Source of the DNA: Geovibrio thiophilus | GTDB lineage: Bacteria > Chrysiogenota > Deferribacteres > Deferribacterales > Geovibrionaceae | Assembly (NCBI RefSeq): GCF_004087915.1 | Contig: NZ_CP035108.1 | Location: forward strand, 2,914,001 to 2,978,000 | DNA length: 64,000 nt | Reading direction: 5' to 3' | In this document: positions 8,856 through 18,105 of the stretch, piece after piece | How the letters are laid out: the number at the start of each line of letters is the position of its first letter | How positions within the stretch are numbered: the first letter of the stretch is position 1 | The notes under the pieces: model-generated | Told to the model about the DNA's origin: nothing | The model's database searches: none | What the model saw: the letters and a program-made list of their open reading frames with translations, nothing else | Made by a program: the position numbers and the translations under genes

Positions 8856-9695
8856 TTATTCCTGAACGTCTTTCAGCCAGTCGCTGGTAAGGAACCATTT
8901 GTTGTATGTTTCCTCATAGAAGCCGTCACCCTTGACCTGTGCAAGGAAGTTGTTCAGCCAGTTCATGAAATCATAATCGCCTTTTCTGACCGCCCATGCG
9001 AGGGGCTCATAGGTGAAGGGATCATCAAGGAAAACAAGGTTTTCGCTGTTCTGTGAGAAGAAAGACGCGTTGTAGGGAAGGTCATAAACGAAAGCGTCAG
9101 CTTTTCCGTTGATAACTTCCATAACAGCTTCCTGCTCGGTTTCAAACAGTCTGATTGTTGCGTTGGGCATAAATCTCTTAGTTGCGTAGTCAGCGGTTAC
9201 GCCGAGTTTTGTGGAGATTATGTATTTGGGATCGTTAAGATCAGCATAGCTTTTAACAACGCCTTCGTGTTTTTTATGAATAAGTATAGTCTGACCTATT
9301 GTTATATAAGGGCTGGCGAAGTTAACCTGAACATTTCTTTCGGGGGTTACCGTCATGCCGGACATGATAATGTCAAACTTTTTAGTGAGAAGTGAAGGGA
9401 TGATTCCGTCCCACGCTGTGTTTACGAGAACAAGCTTAACACCAAGGTCTTTAGCCATTCTTTCAGCCATGTCAACATCGAAGCCGACTATGTCGCCCTG
9501 TTTGTTTTTAAGCTCGAAGGGCATATAACCGGCTTCAAGACCCACGTGAAGCTCGCCTCTTTTCACGATTTCGTCAAGGACGGAACCTGTCGCGGCGGGT
9601 GCGGGAGCGGCTTCTGTTGTTGATGCCTCTTTTTTTTCGGATGAGCATGCAAAGCTCATCAGCATTACGGCAAGAATTACCAGTATTTTTTTCAT
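8856..9695 (-). CDS. ABC transporter substrate-binding lipoprotein (amino acid, family 3)
   Basis: This 279-aa protein captures the substrate for the adjacent permease. It has a lipoprotein signal with lipobox SFAC (Cys 17), so it is anchored to a membrane by lipid. A low-complexity Ala/Pro/Thr linker follows. The SBP_bac_3 domain starts at about residue 40 (RGELHVGLEAGYMPFELKN) and includes GFDVDMAERMAKDLG. The C-terminal signature KGDGFYEETYNKWF is typical of the family. The ribosome site is AGGAGG. It lies 12 bases after the small zinc-ribbon gene. Confidence 0.95.
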   Translation of the reverse strand: MKKILVILAVMLMSFACSSEKKEASTTEAAPAPAATGSVLDEIVKRGELHVGLEAGYMPFELKNKQGDIVGFDVDMAERMAKDLGVKLVLVNTAWDGIIPSLLTKKFDIIMSGMTVTPERNVQVNFASPYITIGQTILIHKKHEGVVKSYADLNDPKYIISTKLGVTADYATKRFMPNATIRLFETEQEAVMEVINGKADAFVYDLPYNASFFSQNSENLVFLDDPFTYEPLAWAVRKGDYDFMNWLNNFLAQVKGDGFYEETYNKWFLTSDWLKDVQE

Positions 9696-9706
9696 ATTAC
9701 TTCCTC

Positions 9707-9877
9707 CTAATAGGATTTTCCTTCATCAAGAATTTCTGAGATAATCATGTTGGAGCCGCATTCCGGACATTTGCCGATCTGCTCTTTGGGGATGTATTTG
9801 ATTTGGGTGAACTCGCACTTCGGACACTTAACTTCGACAGCCTGAACCTTGTCTGAATCGGAATCTTTCCTGCTCAT
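9707..9877 (-). CDS. Small zinc-ribbon protein
   Basis: This 56-aa hydrophilic protein has two CXXC knuckles (CPKC and CPEC) spaced 19 residues apart, the pattern of a rubredoxin-like or FmdB-like zinc ribbon. I start it at the ATG at 9877 because AGGGAG lies 8 bases upstream; a longer frame reaching 9991 has no ribosome site and would add an implausible hydrophobic N-terminus. It is the first gene of the amino-acid transporter cluster, 12 bases before the binding lipoprotein. Its function is unknown. Zinc ribbons of this size often bind nucleic acid or mediate protein contacts. Confidence 0.7.
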   Translation of the reverse strand: MSRKDSDSDKVQAVEVKCPKCEFTQIKYIPKEQIGKCPECGSNMIISEILDEGKSY

Positions 9878-10041
9878 CCCCGAAACTCCCTGAAATAAAT
9901 TGGTCATACCCGTGTAAAAACTGCATACTATAATAAAACTGTTAAAAAATAAAGCTAATTGTGGCATAACACCTGTTATCTGTAGCATCACACTGTTAAA
10001 GGAGCCTTAAAATAAAACTGCTTAGGAAAATTCTGAGCGCT

Positions 10042-10683
10042 GTGGGGAAACCCACTATGGTGAAAGGGGCAAACGCTCTTGAGGAGAAGAATTTCTCAAA
10101 GGCTTACAGGATTTTTTCTGTCCTTGCGGATGAAAATGTGCCTGAGGCTGTGTTTGCTCTGGGAACAATGTATGAAAACGGATTCGGGCTCCCTCAGGAT
10201 CTCAGGCGCGCGCTGAAACTGTACATAGCCTCCGCCAGAAGAGGCGTAAACGAGGGTTCATACCGTGCGGCGATGATACTGATCAAAGGGGACACAGGTC
10301 ACAAGGATCCTTTGCTCGCGGTGAAGCTGCTTGAGGAAGCGGCGGAGCGGGGGCATGACAAGTCGCAGTATAAGCTTGGATTCTACCATCAGTCGGCAAA
10401 ATATGTGCTGCGGGACTATGATAAAAGCTTCGCCTATTACCGGAAAGCGGCGGAGCAAGGGAACTCGGACGCACAGAACAAGCTGGGACTCATGCACGCA
10501 GCGGGAAAGGGCACTCTGAAAGACTATGAGGAGGCTGTAAAATGGCTCACCATGGCTGCCGGACAGAGGCACCCTGAGGCGCTGTACAATCTCGCCTGCA
10601 TGTATCACGAAGGGAAAGGGGTAAAGGCAGACCTGAAGAAGGCTGTGCGGCTGTTCAGGCTTTCCATGAAGGCGTACGGGTAA
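10042..10683 (+). CDS. Sel1-repeat (tetratricopeptide-like) protein
   Basis: The protein consists almost entirely of about five Sel1-like repeats of 36 residues, e.g. AVFALGTMYENGFGLPQDL, AQNKLGLMHAAGKGTLKDY and ALYNLACMYHEGKGV. Such repeats are helical scaffolds for protein-protein contacts, often in signalling or envelope functions. There is no signal peptide. The start is uncertain: 10042 is a GTG. A strong AAGGAG lies exactly 7 bases before an in-frame ATA at 10012, which would add ten residues (KLLRKILSAV after the first). Either ATA is used as a rare start codon or an ATG was lost. The gene is divergent from the transporter operon and convergent with kdsA. Confidence 0.8.
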   Translation: MGKPTMVKGANALEEKNFSKAYRIFSVLADENVPEAVFALGTMYENGFGLPQDLRRALKLYIASARRGVNEGSYRAAMILIKGDTGHKDPLLAVKLLEEAAERGHDKSQYKLGFYHQSAKYVLRDYDKSFAYYRKAAEQGNSDAQNKLGLMHAAGKGTLKDYEEAVKWLTMAAGQRHPEALYNLACMYHEGKGVKADLKKAVRLFRLSMKAYG

Positions 10684-10689
10684 AAAGGG

Positions 10690-11493
10690 CTATCCCTTCA
10701 CCGCGTCCATTATCCTTTTCAGTTTTTTCAGTACATTTTCAAAGTCTTTCAGGGGGATCATGTTTGGACCGTCCGATTTGGCTTCCGACGGGTTTTCATG
10801 CGCTTCAAAGAAGAAGCCTTTTGTGCCAACTGCCGCAGCGGCGTAAGCCATCTGGGGCGCCAGTCTGCCGTCACCGCCGCTTTTTCCCGCCAGTCCGCCC
10901 GGTCTCTGTACGGAGTGTGTGGCGTCCATGACCACAGGGTAGCCGAGTGCCGCCATGTCTATAATATTTCTGTAATCCACCACTAGGTTATTATACCCGA
11001 ACATGCTTCCCCTTTCGGTAAGCATGATTTTTCTGTTGCCGGAATCCTCAACCTTTTTTACAGGATACTCCATATCAACGCCGGAGAGGAACTGCGCTTT
11101 TTTGATGTTGACTATTTTACCCGTATCCGCAGCGCTGATGAGGAGATCTGTCTGCCTGCACAGAAAAGCGGGAATCTGCACTATGTCAACGACGGAGCCA
11201 GTACGTTTTGCCTGCGAAGGTTCGTGGATGTCGGTTGTTACCGGAACATCGAATCTGGCTTTTGCTTCGGCGAGTATGTCGAGCCCTTCCTCAAGCCCCG
11301 GTCCTCTGAAAGATGTTATGGATGTGCGGTTCGCCTTGTCGAAGGATGCCTTGAAGACGAATGTGAATTTCTGTCTTTCGGTGATCTCTTTCAGCTTTTC
11401 GCAGAGTCTCATTATCATGTCTCTGCTTTCGATCACACAGGGACCCGCAATTATGAAGGGTTCTGCCTTAAGCTTTTCGTATAAATCTGTCAT
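10690..11493 (-). CDS. kdsA: 3-deoxy-8-phosphooctulonate (Kdo-8-P) synthase
   Basis: This 267-aa cytoplasmic enzyme condenses phosphoenolpyruvate with arabinose 5-phosphate to Kdo 8-phosphate for lipopolysaccharide inner core. Family motifs are present: IAGPCVIESRD at residues 14-24, TSFRGPGLEEGL, VTTDIHEP, QIPAFLCRQTDLL, the LTERGSMFGYNNLVVDYR segment, and DATHSVQRPGG. The Cys in GPCVIES replaces the Asn of the E. coli enzyme, so it belongs to the metal-dependent class. It lies 23 bases after the unrecognised secreted-protein gene and appears to be the last gene of that operon. Confidence 0.96.
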   Translation of the reverse strand: MTDLYEKLKAEPFIIAGPCVIESRDMIMRLCEKLKEITERQKFTFVFKASFDKANRTSITSFRGPGLEEGLDILAEAKARFDVPVTTDIHEPSQAKRTGSVVDIVQIPAFLCRQTDLLISAADTGKIVNIKKAQFLSGVDMEYPVKKVEDSGNRKIMLTERGSMFGYNNLVVDYRNIIDMAALGYPVVMDATHSVQRPGGLAGKSGGDGRLAPQMAYAAAAVGTKGFFFEAHENPSEAKSDGPNMIPLKDFENVLKKLKRIMDAVKG

Positions 11494-11516
11494 ATGAGTA
11501 TCTTCTTTGAGTGTAT

Positions 11517-13604
11517 TTACTGTTTTTCTACCGTGCCTTCAAAGACTTCACCGCTGATTACGATGCGGTATTTCAGCTTGTCGGGCTCCGTTTCCTTAAT
11601 GGGCGCTATGTGGAGGTCAAACTTTTCGGATGTCTGCTCCAGAAGAAGCTTCACGCCGCCCCTTATGTCGTTCATGGGTATTCCGTTCTTAATAAATCCT
11701 ATGACCGGATAAATGTCAAGGGGGTCGGTATTGCGTTTTCTGGTGACTGTGCCCTCGCCGTATATCTCCATGGAGGTTATAGTTTTGCCGGGCAGACGGA
11801 ACACCGCCTCGAAAACAGTGTCCGGTTCACCGTCAGATTTTACCACGTTTTTATCCCCAACCACGTCTCTGCCGCGCAGGTTCTTTATCCTGACAGCGAC
11901 CGGAGCTATCCTGTCCGCCTCATCGGAGGGAACATAGCGTATGGTTTTCAGCTTCGGCGCATATGCGGCGGGCTTAACATTATGCCCCGCGAAGGTGTGG
12001 CTTCCGGCAGAGGCTCCGCCCTGAAGTATCGGCGCCACAAGCACACCGCTTCTGGCGCTTGAGAACAGGTAGTCTGTCACATCCGCCTCTATTTCATAGC
12101 TTTCCGGCTTCATGACGGCATCGCCCGAGTAGCTCATTGTCGCGGGCACGGGTATTACTGTGCCGTCCGCGGTTTCCGTGATGTATCTGAAAAGGCGCAT
12201 TGAGCCTGACTGCTGCTGGGGAACATGGGTGAGTACAAGGCTTGCGCTTTTGATGAACACTTCATTAAACTCAGGTCTGTCCTTCTTCAGGGAGAATAGG
12301 ATTCCTGTTGTTTTTTCGTCATTGACGGAGATTGTCAGTGCGCCTTTTTCCGTGCGTGCTCTGCCCCCCTGTTTTACGAAACGGGAGAGTTCGGAATTAT
12401 CCTCATTGAGGTAGATATAGTCTGTTATCTCGGAGTATGAGTTCAGCGCCAGCTTCCATGATCCGCCGCCGCCGGTGCCTGTCCATGTGCCGCTGACGGA
12501 ATCGGAAGCGAGAGTGCCTTCAAAGTTTCTTGTGCATTTGAAGGATGAGCCTCCCGCACGGCAGTCCAGATTGAGCGTGAGCCTGCCGTTTTCGTAAGTG
12601 CCTTTCAGGGGATAGAGGCGCTGTTTGCCTTCCTCGCCCATCAGTGCCTTGCCGTGCACCGTATTCCCGTAGAATGCAAGCTTCCAGACTGAGCCCGGTT
12701 CCTGCGAACCGTCCGTCTTAAAGGTGTTCACGGTGAAGACTCCATCCTCGACAGAGGGAGCGGCGGCTTTATCCTGCTTTATCTCTTTCAGGTAGAAGTT
12801 TTTTGCGATGCTTACATTCTTCCTGCCGCCCATCTTGACTGAGTACTTGTAACTGCCGTCTGCGGCGGTTTTTATGGATTTTCCCGTTTCAAGAAATGCT
12901 ACTTCCGCGTTTGCGAGCGGTTTGGAGTCTTCAGAGAAGACCCTGCCCGTCACAGTGACCTCTTTCGGCTCCTCCTCAGTGAAGCCGAGAATATCCGAGC
13001 TGCGCTCAAACCCCTTGGCAGTTACGGAGAGGCTTATGTTCCGCACAAGGAAAAACTCAATGTTGGAGAGGATAAAACGCTGAATATTTGCGTTTATGTG
13101 CGCCGCCGCGTCCATGAGCGCAAAACCGTCGTCCGCCTGAATCTCCGCCACGAATATTTTGTTTAGGAACACAATTGTGAAATCCGCGTCATTGATATAG
13201 GCGGATTTGGGGATGTAGTAAAATACGCCCTTGTCGCCGAAGCCTATCTCCTGCACCTTTCCCTTGGGGGCTTTTTTCGCGAGATCCTCGTATTTGTCGA
13301 AGGCTGTAACATAGTTGCTGTATGCGTGGATCGATGCTTTCACATCGAATGTTTTTTTACGCTTGATATTCATTATCTGCTGAACATCCGGCGAGTAATA
13401 GGAGTAGGAGGAGGTGTACACAAACCCGTTTCCGGTTTTTGTTTCCGTGATTCCCGTTCCCAGCCAGCGTTCCTCACCGCCGGTGAGCTTTGCCGGCTTC
13501 GGGAAGAACGCCTTCACTGTTTCATCAAGCTTAAGCTTCGCCTCTGCCGCTCCCGTCATGGCGAACAGCACGGCAAAGAGAAGTAAAAAAAATTTCATGA
13601 CCAT
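11517..13604 (-). CDS. Unrecognised secreted protein with carboxypeptidase-regulatory-like domain
   Basis: This 695-aa protein starts with a clear signal peptide (FFLLLFAVLFAMTGAAEA), so it is exported. Residues about 1-200 are an unknown domain that may handle a substrate or sense a ligand. A beta-sandwich repeat of the carboxypeptidase-regulatory type follows (VTGRVFSEDSKPLANAEVAF ... KTAADGSYKYSVK). The remaining 430 residues look beta-rich, with a Gly/Ser/Thr segment near residue 370. I recognise no catalytic motif. Its start codon (13604, or 13598) immediately follows the aldehyde dehydrogenase stop and it has no strong ribosome site, which suggests translational coupling. kdsA follows 23 bases later. 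A surface or periplasmic role in envelope assembly is possible but is only inference. Confidence 0.7.
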   Translation of the reverse strand: MVMKFFLLLFAVLFAMTGAAEAKLKLDETVKAFFPKPAKLTGGEERWLGTGITETKTGNGFVYTSSYSYYSPDVQQIMNIKRKKTFDVKASIHAYSNYVTAFDKYEDLAKKAPKGKVQEIGFGDKGVFYYIPKSAYINDADFTIVFLNKIFVAEIQADDGFALMDAAAHINANIQRFILSNIEFFLVRNISLSVTAKGFERSSDILGFTEEEPKEVTVTGRVFSEDSKPLANAEVAFLETGKSIKTAADGSYKYSVKMGGRKNVSIAKNFYLKEIKQDKAAAPSVEDGVFTVNTFKTDGSQEPGSVWKLAFYGNTVHGKALMGEEGKQRLYPLKGTYENGRLTLNLDCRAGGSSFKCTRNFEGTLASDSVSGTWTGTGGGGSWKLALNSYSEITDYIYLNEDNSELSRFVKQGGRARTEKGALTISVNDEKTTGILFSLKKDRPEFNEVFIKSASLVLTHVPQQQSGSMRLFRYITETADGTVIPVPATMSYSGDAVMKPESYEIEADVTDYLFSSARSGVLVAPILQGGASAGSHTFAGHNVKPAAYAPKLKTIRYVPSDEADRIAPVAVRIKNLRGRDVVGDKNVVKSDGEPDTVFEAVFRLPGKTITSMEIYGEGTVTRKRNTDPLDIYPVIGFIKNGIPMNDIRGGVKLLLEQTSEKFDLHIAPIKETEPDKLKYRIVISGEVFEGTVEKQ

Positions 13605-15029
13605 TTAGTTAAGATTGAACATAACTGTTTTTAGTTCAGTCATTTCTTCCACGGCGAATCGGGGACCTTCCCTGCCTGTTCCGCTGAGCTTCACGCCGCC
13701 GTATGGCATCTGATCCACCCTGAATGTCGGCATGTCGTTCACCATCACTCCGCCCACCTCCATATGCTCTATGGCGTAGAAGGCGTTTTTGATGTCGTTG
13801 GTGAATATCCCCGCCTGAAGACCGAACTGGGAGTTATTCACCCTCTCCACAGCTTCCTCAAGGGTTCTGTATTTCATAAGGCATACGAGAGGGGCGAACG
13901 CCTCCTCGCTGACCACTGTCATTGTTTCGTCCACATCTTCAAGAACCGTCGGCTCAAGCATTGTTCCCCTGCGTCCGCCGCCGGTGAGAACTTTTGCGCC
14001 CTTTGCCGCCGCGTCTTTTATCCAGCTCTCAACCCTCGCCGCTTCGGATTCCTCTATCATGGGACCCACAAGGATTTTTTCATCCGCCGGATCGCCGAAG
14101 CCGCTTGCCTTAACGCTTTTTACGAACATATCACGGAACTCATCGTATCTCTTCTCGTGGATGTATATTCTCTGAATGCTGATGCACACCTGACCGGAAT
14201 TGGCGAAGCCGCCCACAACACATTTCGGCACGGCGTAGGCAATATCCGCGTCCTCATGGATTACCGCCGCCGAGTTGGAGCCCAGTTCAAGGGTAACCTT
14301 CTTGATCCCCGCCTTCGCCTTGATGCCCAGCCCAACTGACGGGGAGCCTGTGAAGGTGAGCATATTTATAAGCTCTGATTCCACCATGGCATTGCCTACA
14401 ACCGAGCCTGAGCCCACCACAAGGTTTATGCCGCATTCAGGAAGCCCTGCCTCAAGGAGAACCTCAGTGAGGAGCACGGCAGTGAGCGGAGTTGAGGAAG
14501 CGGGTTTCAGCACGATGGGGCAGCCTGCGGCGATTGCGGGACCGACCTTATGCGCCACAAGGTTTAAGGGGAAATTGAAAGGGGTTATTGCGCCTACAAC
14601 GCCTATGGGGAAACGTTTATAATAGCCGAAGCGGTTTGCGCCGGAAGCGGAAGCGTCATAGGGTATGAGCTCCCCGCCGAGACGCCTTGCCTCATCAGCG
14701 GCGAACCTGAAGTTCTCTGCTGTTCTGCCGGCTTCGCCTCTGGAAAAGACTATGCCTTTGCCCGCTTCGGCGGTTATTATTCTTGCGAAATCTTCTGAAT
14801 ATTTTGCGATGAGGGAACCTGTTTTATCCAGTATGTCCCCTTTCTGCTTTGCGGTGAGGGATGCCATTACCTTGCGGGCATTGAAAGCCGCTGCGATAGC
14901 TTTTTCCGTCAGGGCTCTGTCTGCGGTGCAAACCGTGCCCGCCGCTGAGCCGTCATAAGGGTTCTTTACCTCAAGGTATTTGCCGGTGTCGGTCCATTTG
15001 CCGTCTATGAACAGCTTCTTGAAACCCAT
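13605..15029 (-). CDS. NAD(P)-dependent aldehyde dehydrogenase
   Basis: This 474-aa enzyme oxidises an aldehyde to its acid. The start at 15029 is chosen because AGGAGG lies 5 bases upstream; a frame extending to 15068 adds a spurious N-terminus. The fold markers are GAITPFNFPLNLVAHKVGPA, KPASSTPL, the catalytic Glu in VTLELGSNSA and the catalytic Cys in FANSGQVCISIQRIYI, which is the normal ALDH active site. The sequence style resembles lactaldehyde/non-phosphorylating glyceraldehyde 3-phosphate dehydrogenases. The substrate is not predictable. A 14-bp perfect palindrome lies 54-67 bases upstream of the start. Confidence 0.92.
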   Translation of the reverse strand: MGFKKLFIDGKWTDTGKYLEVKNPYDGSAAGTVCTADRALTEKAIAAAFNARKVMASLTAKQKGDILDKTGSLIAKYSEDFARIITAEAGKGIVFSRGEAGRTAENFRFAADEARRLGGELIPYDASASGANRFGYYKRFPIGVVGAITPFNFPLNLVAHKVGPAIAAGCPIVLKPASSTPLTAVLLTEVLLEAGLPECGINLVVGSGSVVGNAMVESELINMLTFTGSPSVGLGIKAKAGIKKVTLELGSNSAAVIHEDADIAYAVPKCVVGGFANSGQVCISIQRIYIHEKRYDEFRDMFVKSVKASGFGDPADEKILVGPMIEESEAARVESWIKDAAAKGAKVLTGGGRRGTMLEPTVLEDVDETMTVVSEEAFAPLVCLMKYRTLEEAVERVNNSQFGLQAGIFTNDIKNAFYAIEHMEVGGVMVNDMPTFRVDQMPYGGVKLSGTGREGPRFAVEEMTELKTVMFNLN

Positions 15030-15082
15030 TTCGCCCTCCTGATTCGTGGGATGCGGAAACCTCAGCACTTAGGGCAGTGTTT

Positions 15083-15096
15083 CCTGATTAATCAGG
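15083..15096. promoter_or_regulatory. 14-bp palindrome upstream of the aldehyde dehydrogenase
   Basis: CCTGATTAATCAGG is a perfect palindrome with no loop, positioned as an operator for a dimeric repressor or activator. A possible -35 (TTGCAA on the minus strand) lies about 20 bases further upstream. No regulator gene is adjacent. Confidence 0.4.
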
Positions 15097-15134
15097 TTAC
15101 CAAAAAGGGCTTAATTTTGCAATGGGTGTCAATG

Positions 15135-16916
15135 TCAGTGAGTTGTTTCCGCCAGAGCCTCACTTATTGAGGCTACGGCTATTTTTTCCTCCGATGACTT
15201 GGCTTTCTTTTTCAGATCCGCCAGAATGTTCGCTATCTCATCCGGTGTATGTTCCCTCCTCCCTGAAGGAAGTTCTATAATTGCGGCGCTTATGCTTAAA
15301 AGAGGAAATACCGAGTCGTTCCCCTGCCTGTCCTTGCCTGTGTAGTAGCCCTGCTTGACCTCGGACGGTGAGTAGAAGGAGATTACAGAATCGGTGAATT
15401 TTTTGATTGTCTTCCTGATTTTGTCCACAGCCATGGCGCATACCATGCCGTTGCAGCTTATTCCGCCGAAGAAATCATCCCCGCCGATATGACCGATGAA
15501 TTCGTTTTTGCCGCTGAAATCCTTTTTAAGAATGTCAGAGAAAAGGACAATAGCCCTGTCCCCCTGACGGAAGCCGAAGCGGTCGTTGAACGGCTTGAAG
15601 TTGTCAAAATCGAAATATACAAGAAAATACTGGCTGTGCTCGTCCCTGAACGCGTCGTTGAGGTAGCCGTTTATCAGGCTGTTGCCGGAGAGCTTGGTCA
15701 GCGGGTTCATGTCACGGGCGAAGGCGAGATTCTTCTCGTTCAGCGTGTTGAGGAGTGACTGAGCGGTGAGAAAACCGAAATATTTCAGTCCCTTGGTGAT
15801 GATAACCCCGTCAGTTTCCTTATTTGCCACGAACAGCTCAAGGATCTTCTCAATGGGAACGTTAATCTCAACAATCGGGCAGGAGGTTATGAACTTGCGA
15901 ATATTCACAGTGAGCGATTTGTTATGCAGAAGCTCCTTGCCGAAGGGGTGATACAGATATTCCTTGAGGTTGCGCTCACTGATTATTCCAAGCGGCATGT
16001 CCGTATCATCCACGATGGGGACGATGGGCACGTTCATATGATTGCGGATATTTTCAAGCACCCGTTCGGCGGATTCGCTGACGTTCACCGGGCTGAGCTT
16101 TACTATTTCGTTTGATATGAGGTAGGCATCCTCACTGAGGTTGCGTTTGTCCGTCTGATCGATGTACTGCACCGAGCTGTAAACGGGCATAATATCTTTA
16201 ACATCAACGGAAGGCTTCTGTATGAAGTAACCCTGAATAAGGTCAAAGCCCATCTCCTTGCAGGTGAGGAACTCCTTCTTCGTCTCCACTCCTTCGGCGA
16301 CTATTGTTATGCCGAAGAAATGAGCAAGACCTGTCAGATTGCTGCAATACTTTTTCTTTTTGATGTCCTCGTCTATTCCCTGAATGAGAAACTTGTCTAT
16401 CTTAAGGAAGTTTGGCTCCGAATAGTAGAAAAGCTCGAAGTTGGCAAACCCCGCGCCGAAATCGTCTATGGCTATGCGGCAGCCGTACTGCTTCACATTT
16501 TCAAAAATATTCTTGGTGTTTTTTATGAAACTGTGCTTGTGGCGTTCGGATATTTCAAAGCAGAAGGCATCCGGCTCAAGATCGTTGGCTGTGAGGAGAG
16601 CCTTGGTGCGCCCCTTCGTGAAATCAGGCATGTTTACTATGCGTATGTCGTAGTTGTAAAAAAGCTTCATCTTGCGGAAGCCCTCTATGGTGCGGAACTT
16701 CATCATCGCCTTTCGCCTCAGTTCCAGATCCACCTCAAAAAGCAGGTTCTCCCTGAACGCAGTATCGAAAAACTCCGCAATGGAGTCAAAGCCGCATCTC
16801 TCCCAGCCGCGCAGGAGCGCCTCCACGGCAAAGGTTACGCCGGAAAAGGGATTTACGATCGGCTGGAATGCGTGTTCAACCTTTGATAAATGTTCTTTCC
16901 AATGCTGAGGAAGCAT
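15135..16916 (-). CDS. EAL-CBS-GGDEF cyclic di-GMP signalling protein
   Basis: This 593-aa cytoplasmic protein carries both cyclic di-GMP enzyme domains in reverse of the usual order. An EAL phosphodiesterase comes first (residues about 15-240), with FQPIVNPFSG, AVEALLRGW, IDDFGAGFANF and AEGVETKKE all retained. Two CBS motifs follow (about 260-390), likely to bind adenine nucleotides. A GGDEF cyclase is last, with FDFDNFKPFNDRFG and the active-site variant IGGDDFFGG. Both active sites look intact. I start at 16916, where AAGGTG precedes the ATG; the longer frame to 16967 has no better site. The gene stands alone between the aldehyde dehydrogenase and the restriction cassette. Confidence 0.9.
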   Translation of the reverse strand: MLPQHWKEHLSKVEHAFQPIVNPFSGVTFAVEALLRGWERCGFDSIAEFFDTAFRENLLFEVDLELRRKAMMKFRTIEGFRKMKLFYNYDIRIVNMPDFTKGRTKALLTANDLEPDAFCFEISERHKHSFIKNTKNIFENVKQYGCRIAIDDFGAGFANFELFYYSEPNFLKIDKFLIQGIDEDIKKKKYCSNLTGLAHFFGITIVAEGVETKKEFLTCKEMGFDLIQGYFIQKPSVDVKDIMPVYSSVQYIDQTDKRNLSEDAYLISNEIVKLSPVNVSESAERVLENIRNHMNVPIVPIVDDTDMPLGIISERNLKEYLYHPFGKELLHNKSLTVNIRKFITSCPIVEINVPIEKILELFVANKETDGVIITKGLKYFGFLTAQSLLNTLNEKNLAFARDMNPLTKLSGNSLINGYLNDAFRDEHSQYFLVYFDFDNFKPFNDRFGFRQGDRAIVLFSDILKKDFSGKNEFIGHIGGDDFFGGISCNGMVCAMAVDKIRKTIKKFTDSVISFYSPSEVKQGYYTGKDRQGNDSVFPLLSISAAIIELPSGRREHTPDEIANILADLKKKAKSSEEKIAVASISEALAETTH

Positions 16917-17037
16917 CCGCACACCTTCATAATAAAGATTCACGGAAATAATATCCGTATAAATCATTATTATATTTAAGTGTGTGAAGAGGGTGACAAA
17001 TGTTTGTTAATGATTTGTCAGAAGAGACTGCTCAGCA

Positions 17038-18102
17038 TTAAATACCTTGCTCTCGTTTTATGTCATTAATAAAATTTGACATAGGTCGCACATAATCTTT
17101 CATTCCGATATGTTCTAAGGCATGTTTGAGCTTGCGGCTATCATCTCGAAGATAAAAGATATGTCGTAACCCTCCTAATAGAGTGAGCTTATCGTCACTT
17201 AAATCTTCATCATAAGTTATCAAGTGCCATATTTCTTTTATTTTGTGTTTGCTCAAGATCTCAGCACTTGCGCTCGACACTTGCTTCCATCGTTCTCTTA
17301 GAGTTCTTTTGCATGAGATGCCGATTAACCATTTATCACTGCATTTAACCCATTTATCTATTTCTATGTCTGCTTGAAAATGTTCAGGTTTACTCTCCGC
17401 TTTTATGTTAAAGTAGCGAAGAAGATACTCAGTGACATCTTCTAAGCTTCCTCCTGCACGTCCTTTTCTTTTTTGTCCTAATCTTCTCTCAAACTCTTGT
17501 ATAAAAGCGGTAAGCACAATATCTGCATCAAAAGTCGGTAAGAAATCTATTTGATTCTTTAAGGATCTGTATTCTCTTACAACTGCGGTTCTTTCTGCGT
17601 TTAAGCATCCCTCAACCCCTGCATCATCCCAAATATTAATAACTGTTGCTAAAGCTTTTTCTCCAAGTTTATCTAAATATACCTTCGCAACAGACTCAGT
17701 AAATTCACGATCGTTATTTGGTATATCTTTTAGAGCGTTATTTATTGGGACAACAAAGTATTCAGAAGTAATAATGAATACTTTTATATCATCAACAGTC
17801 TCTATCTTCCCTAGAAGATCTTCGTAGAAAAGGTTTATTCTTTCCGTTCTTGAGCTTTGTCTTGAGAATCTGTGCTGTAAAATATCTTTTATTCCTGATT
17901 TACAAATGATCATTTTATCGTCATCTGATATTATCTTATCATCTAAGATAACTTTTAGTGTTTCACAAATGTTTAAAAGCAGCCGATTCTCTTTTCCTAT
18001 CGCACCATATTTATCGTTATTGATTAGCATCCTTGAGAACCAGTAAGCATTTCTCCAAGGGTTCTCCAATACAATAGATGGATCGATATTTTTTATTGTC
18101 AT
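17038..18102 (-). CDS. Type II restriction endonuclease (putative)
   Basis: This 354-aa protein is encoded 3 bases after a DNA methyltransferase gene on the same strand, the classic arrangement of a restriction-modification pair. A candidate PD-(D/E)XK nuclease core is in the C-terminal half: GGSLEDVTEYLLRYF, then HFQADIEIDKWVK and IGISCKRTLRERWKQ, where Asp ... Cys-Lys would fill the D ... xK positions. The recognition sequence cannot be predicted. The gene is clearly AT-richer than its neighbours and uses codons such as ATA, AGA and TTA heavily, which suggests acquisition by horizontal transfer. Confidence 0.75.
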   Translation of the reverse strand: MTIKNIDPSIVLENPWRNAYWFSRMLINNDKYGAIGKENRLLLNICETLKVILDDKIISDDDKMIICKSGIKDILQHRFSRQSSRTERINLFYEDLLGKIETVDDIKVFIITSEYFVVPINNALKDIPNNDREFTESVAKVYLDKLGEKALATVINIWDDAGVEGCLNAERTAVVREYRSLKNQIDFLPTFDADIVLTAFIQEFERRLGQKRKGRAGGSLEDVTEYLLRYFNIKAESKPEHFQADIEIDKWVKCSDKWLIGISCKRTLRERWKQVSSASAEILSKHKIKEIWHLITYDEDLSDDKLTLLGGLRHIFYLRDDSRKLKHALEHIGMKDYVRPMSNFINDIKREQGI

Positions 18103-18105
18103 TGA

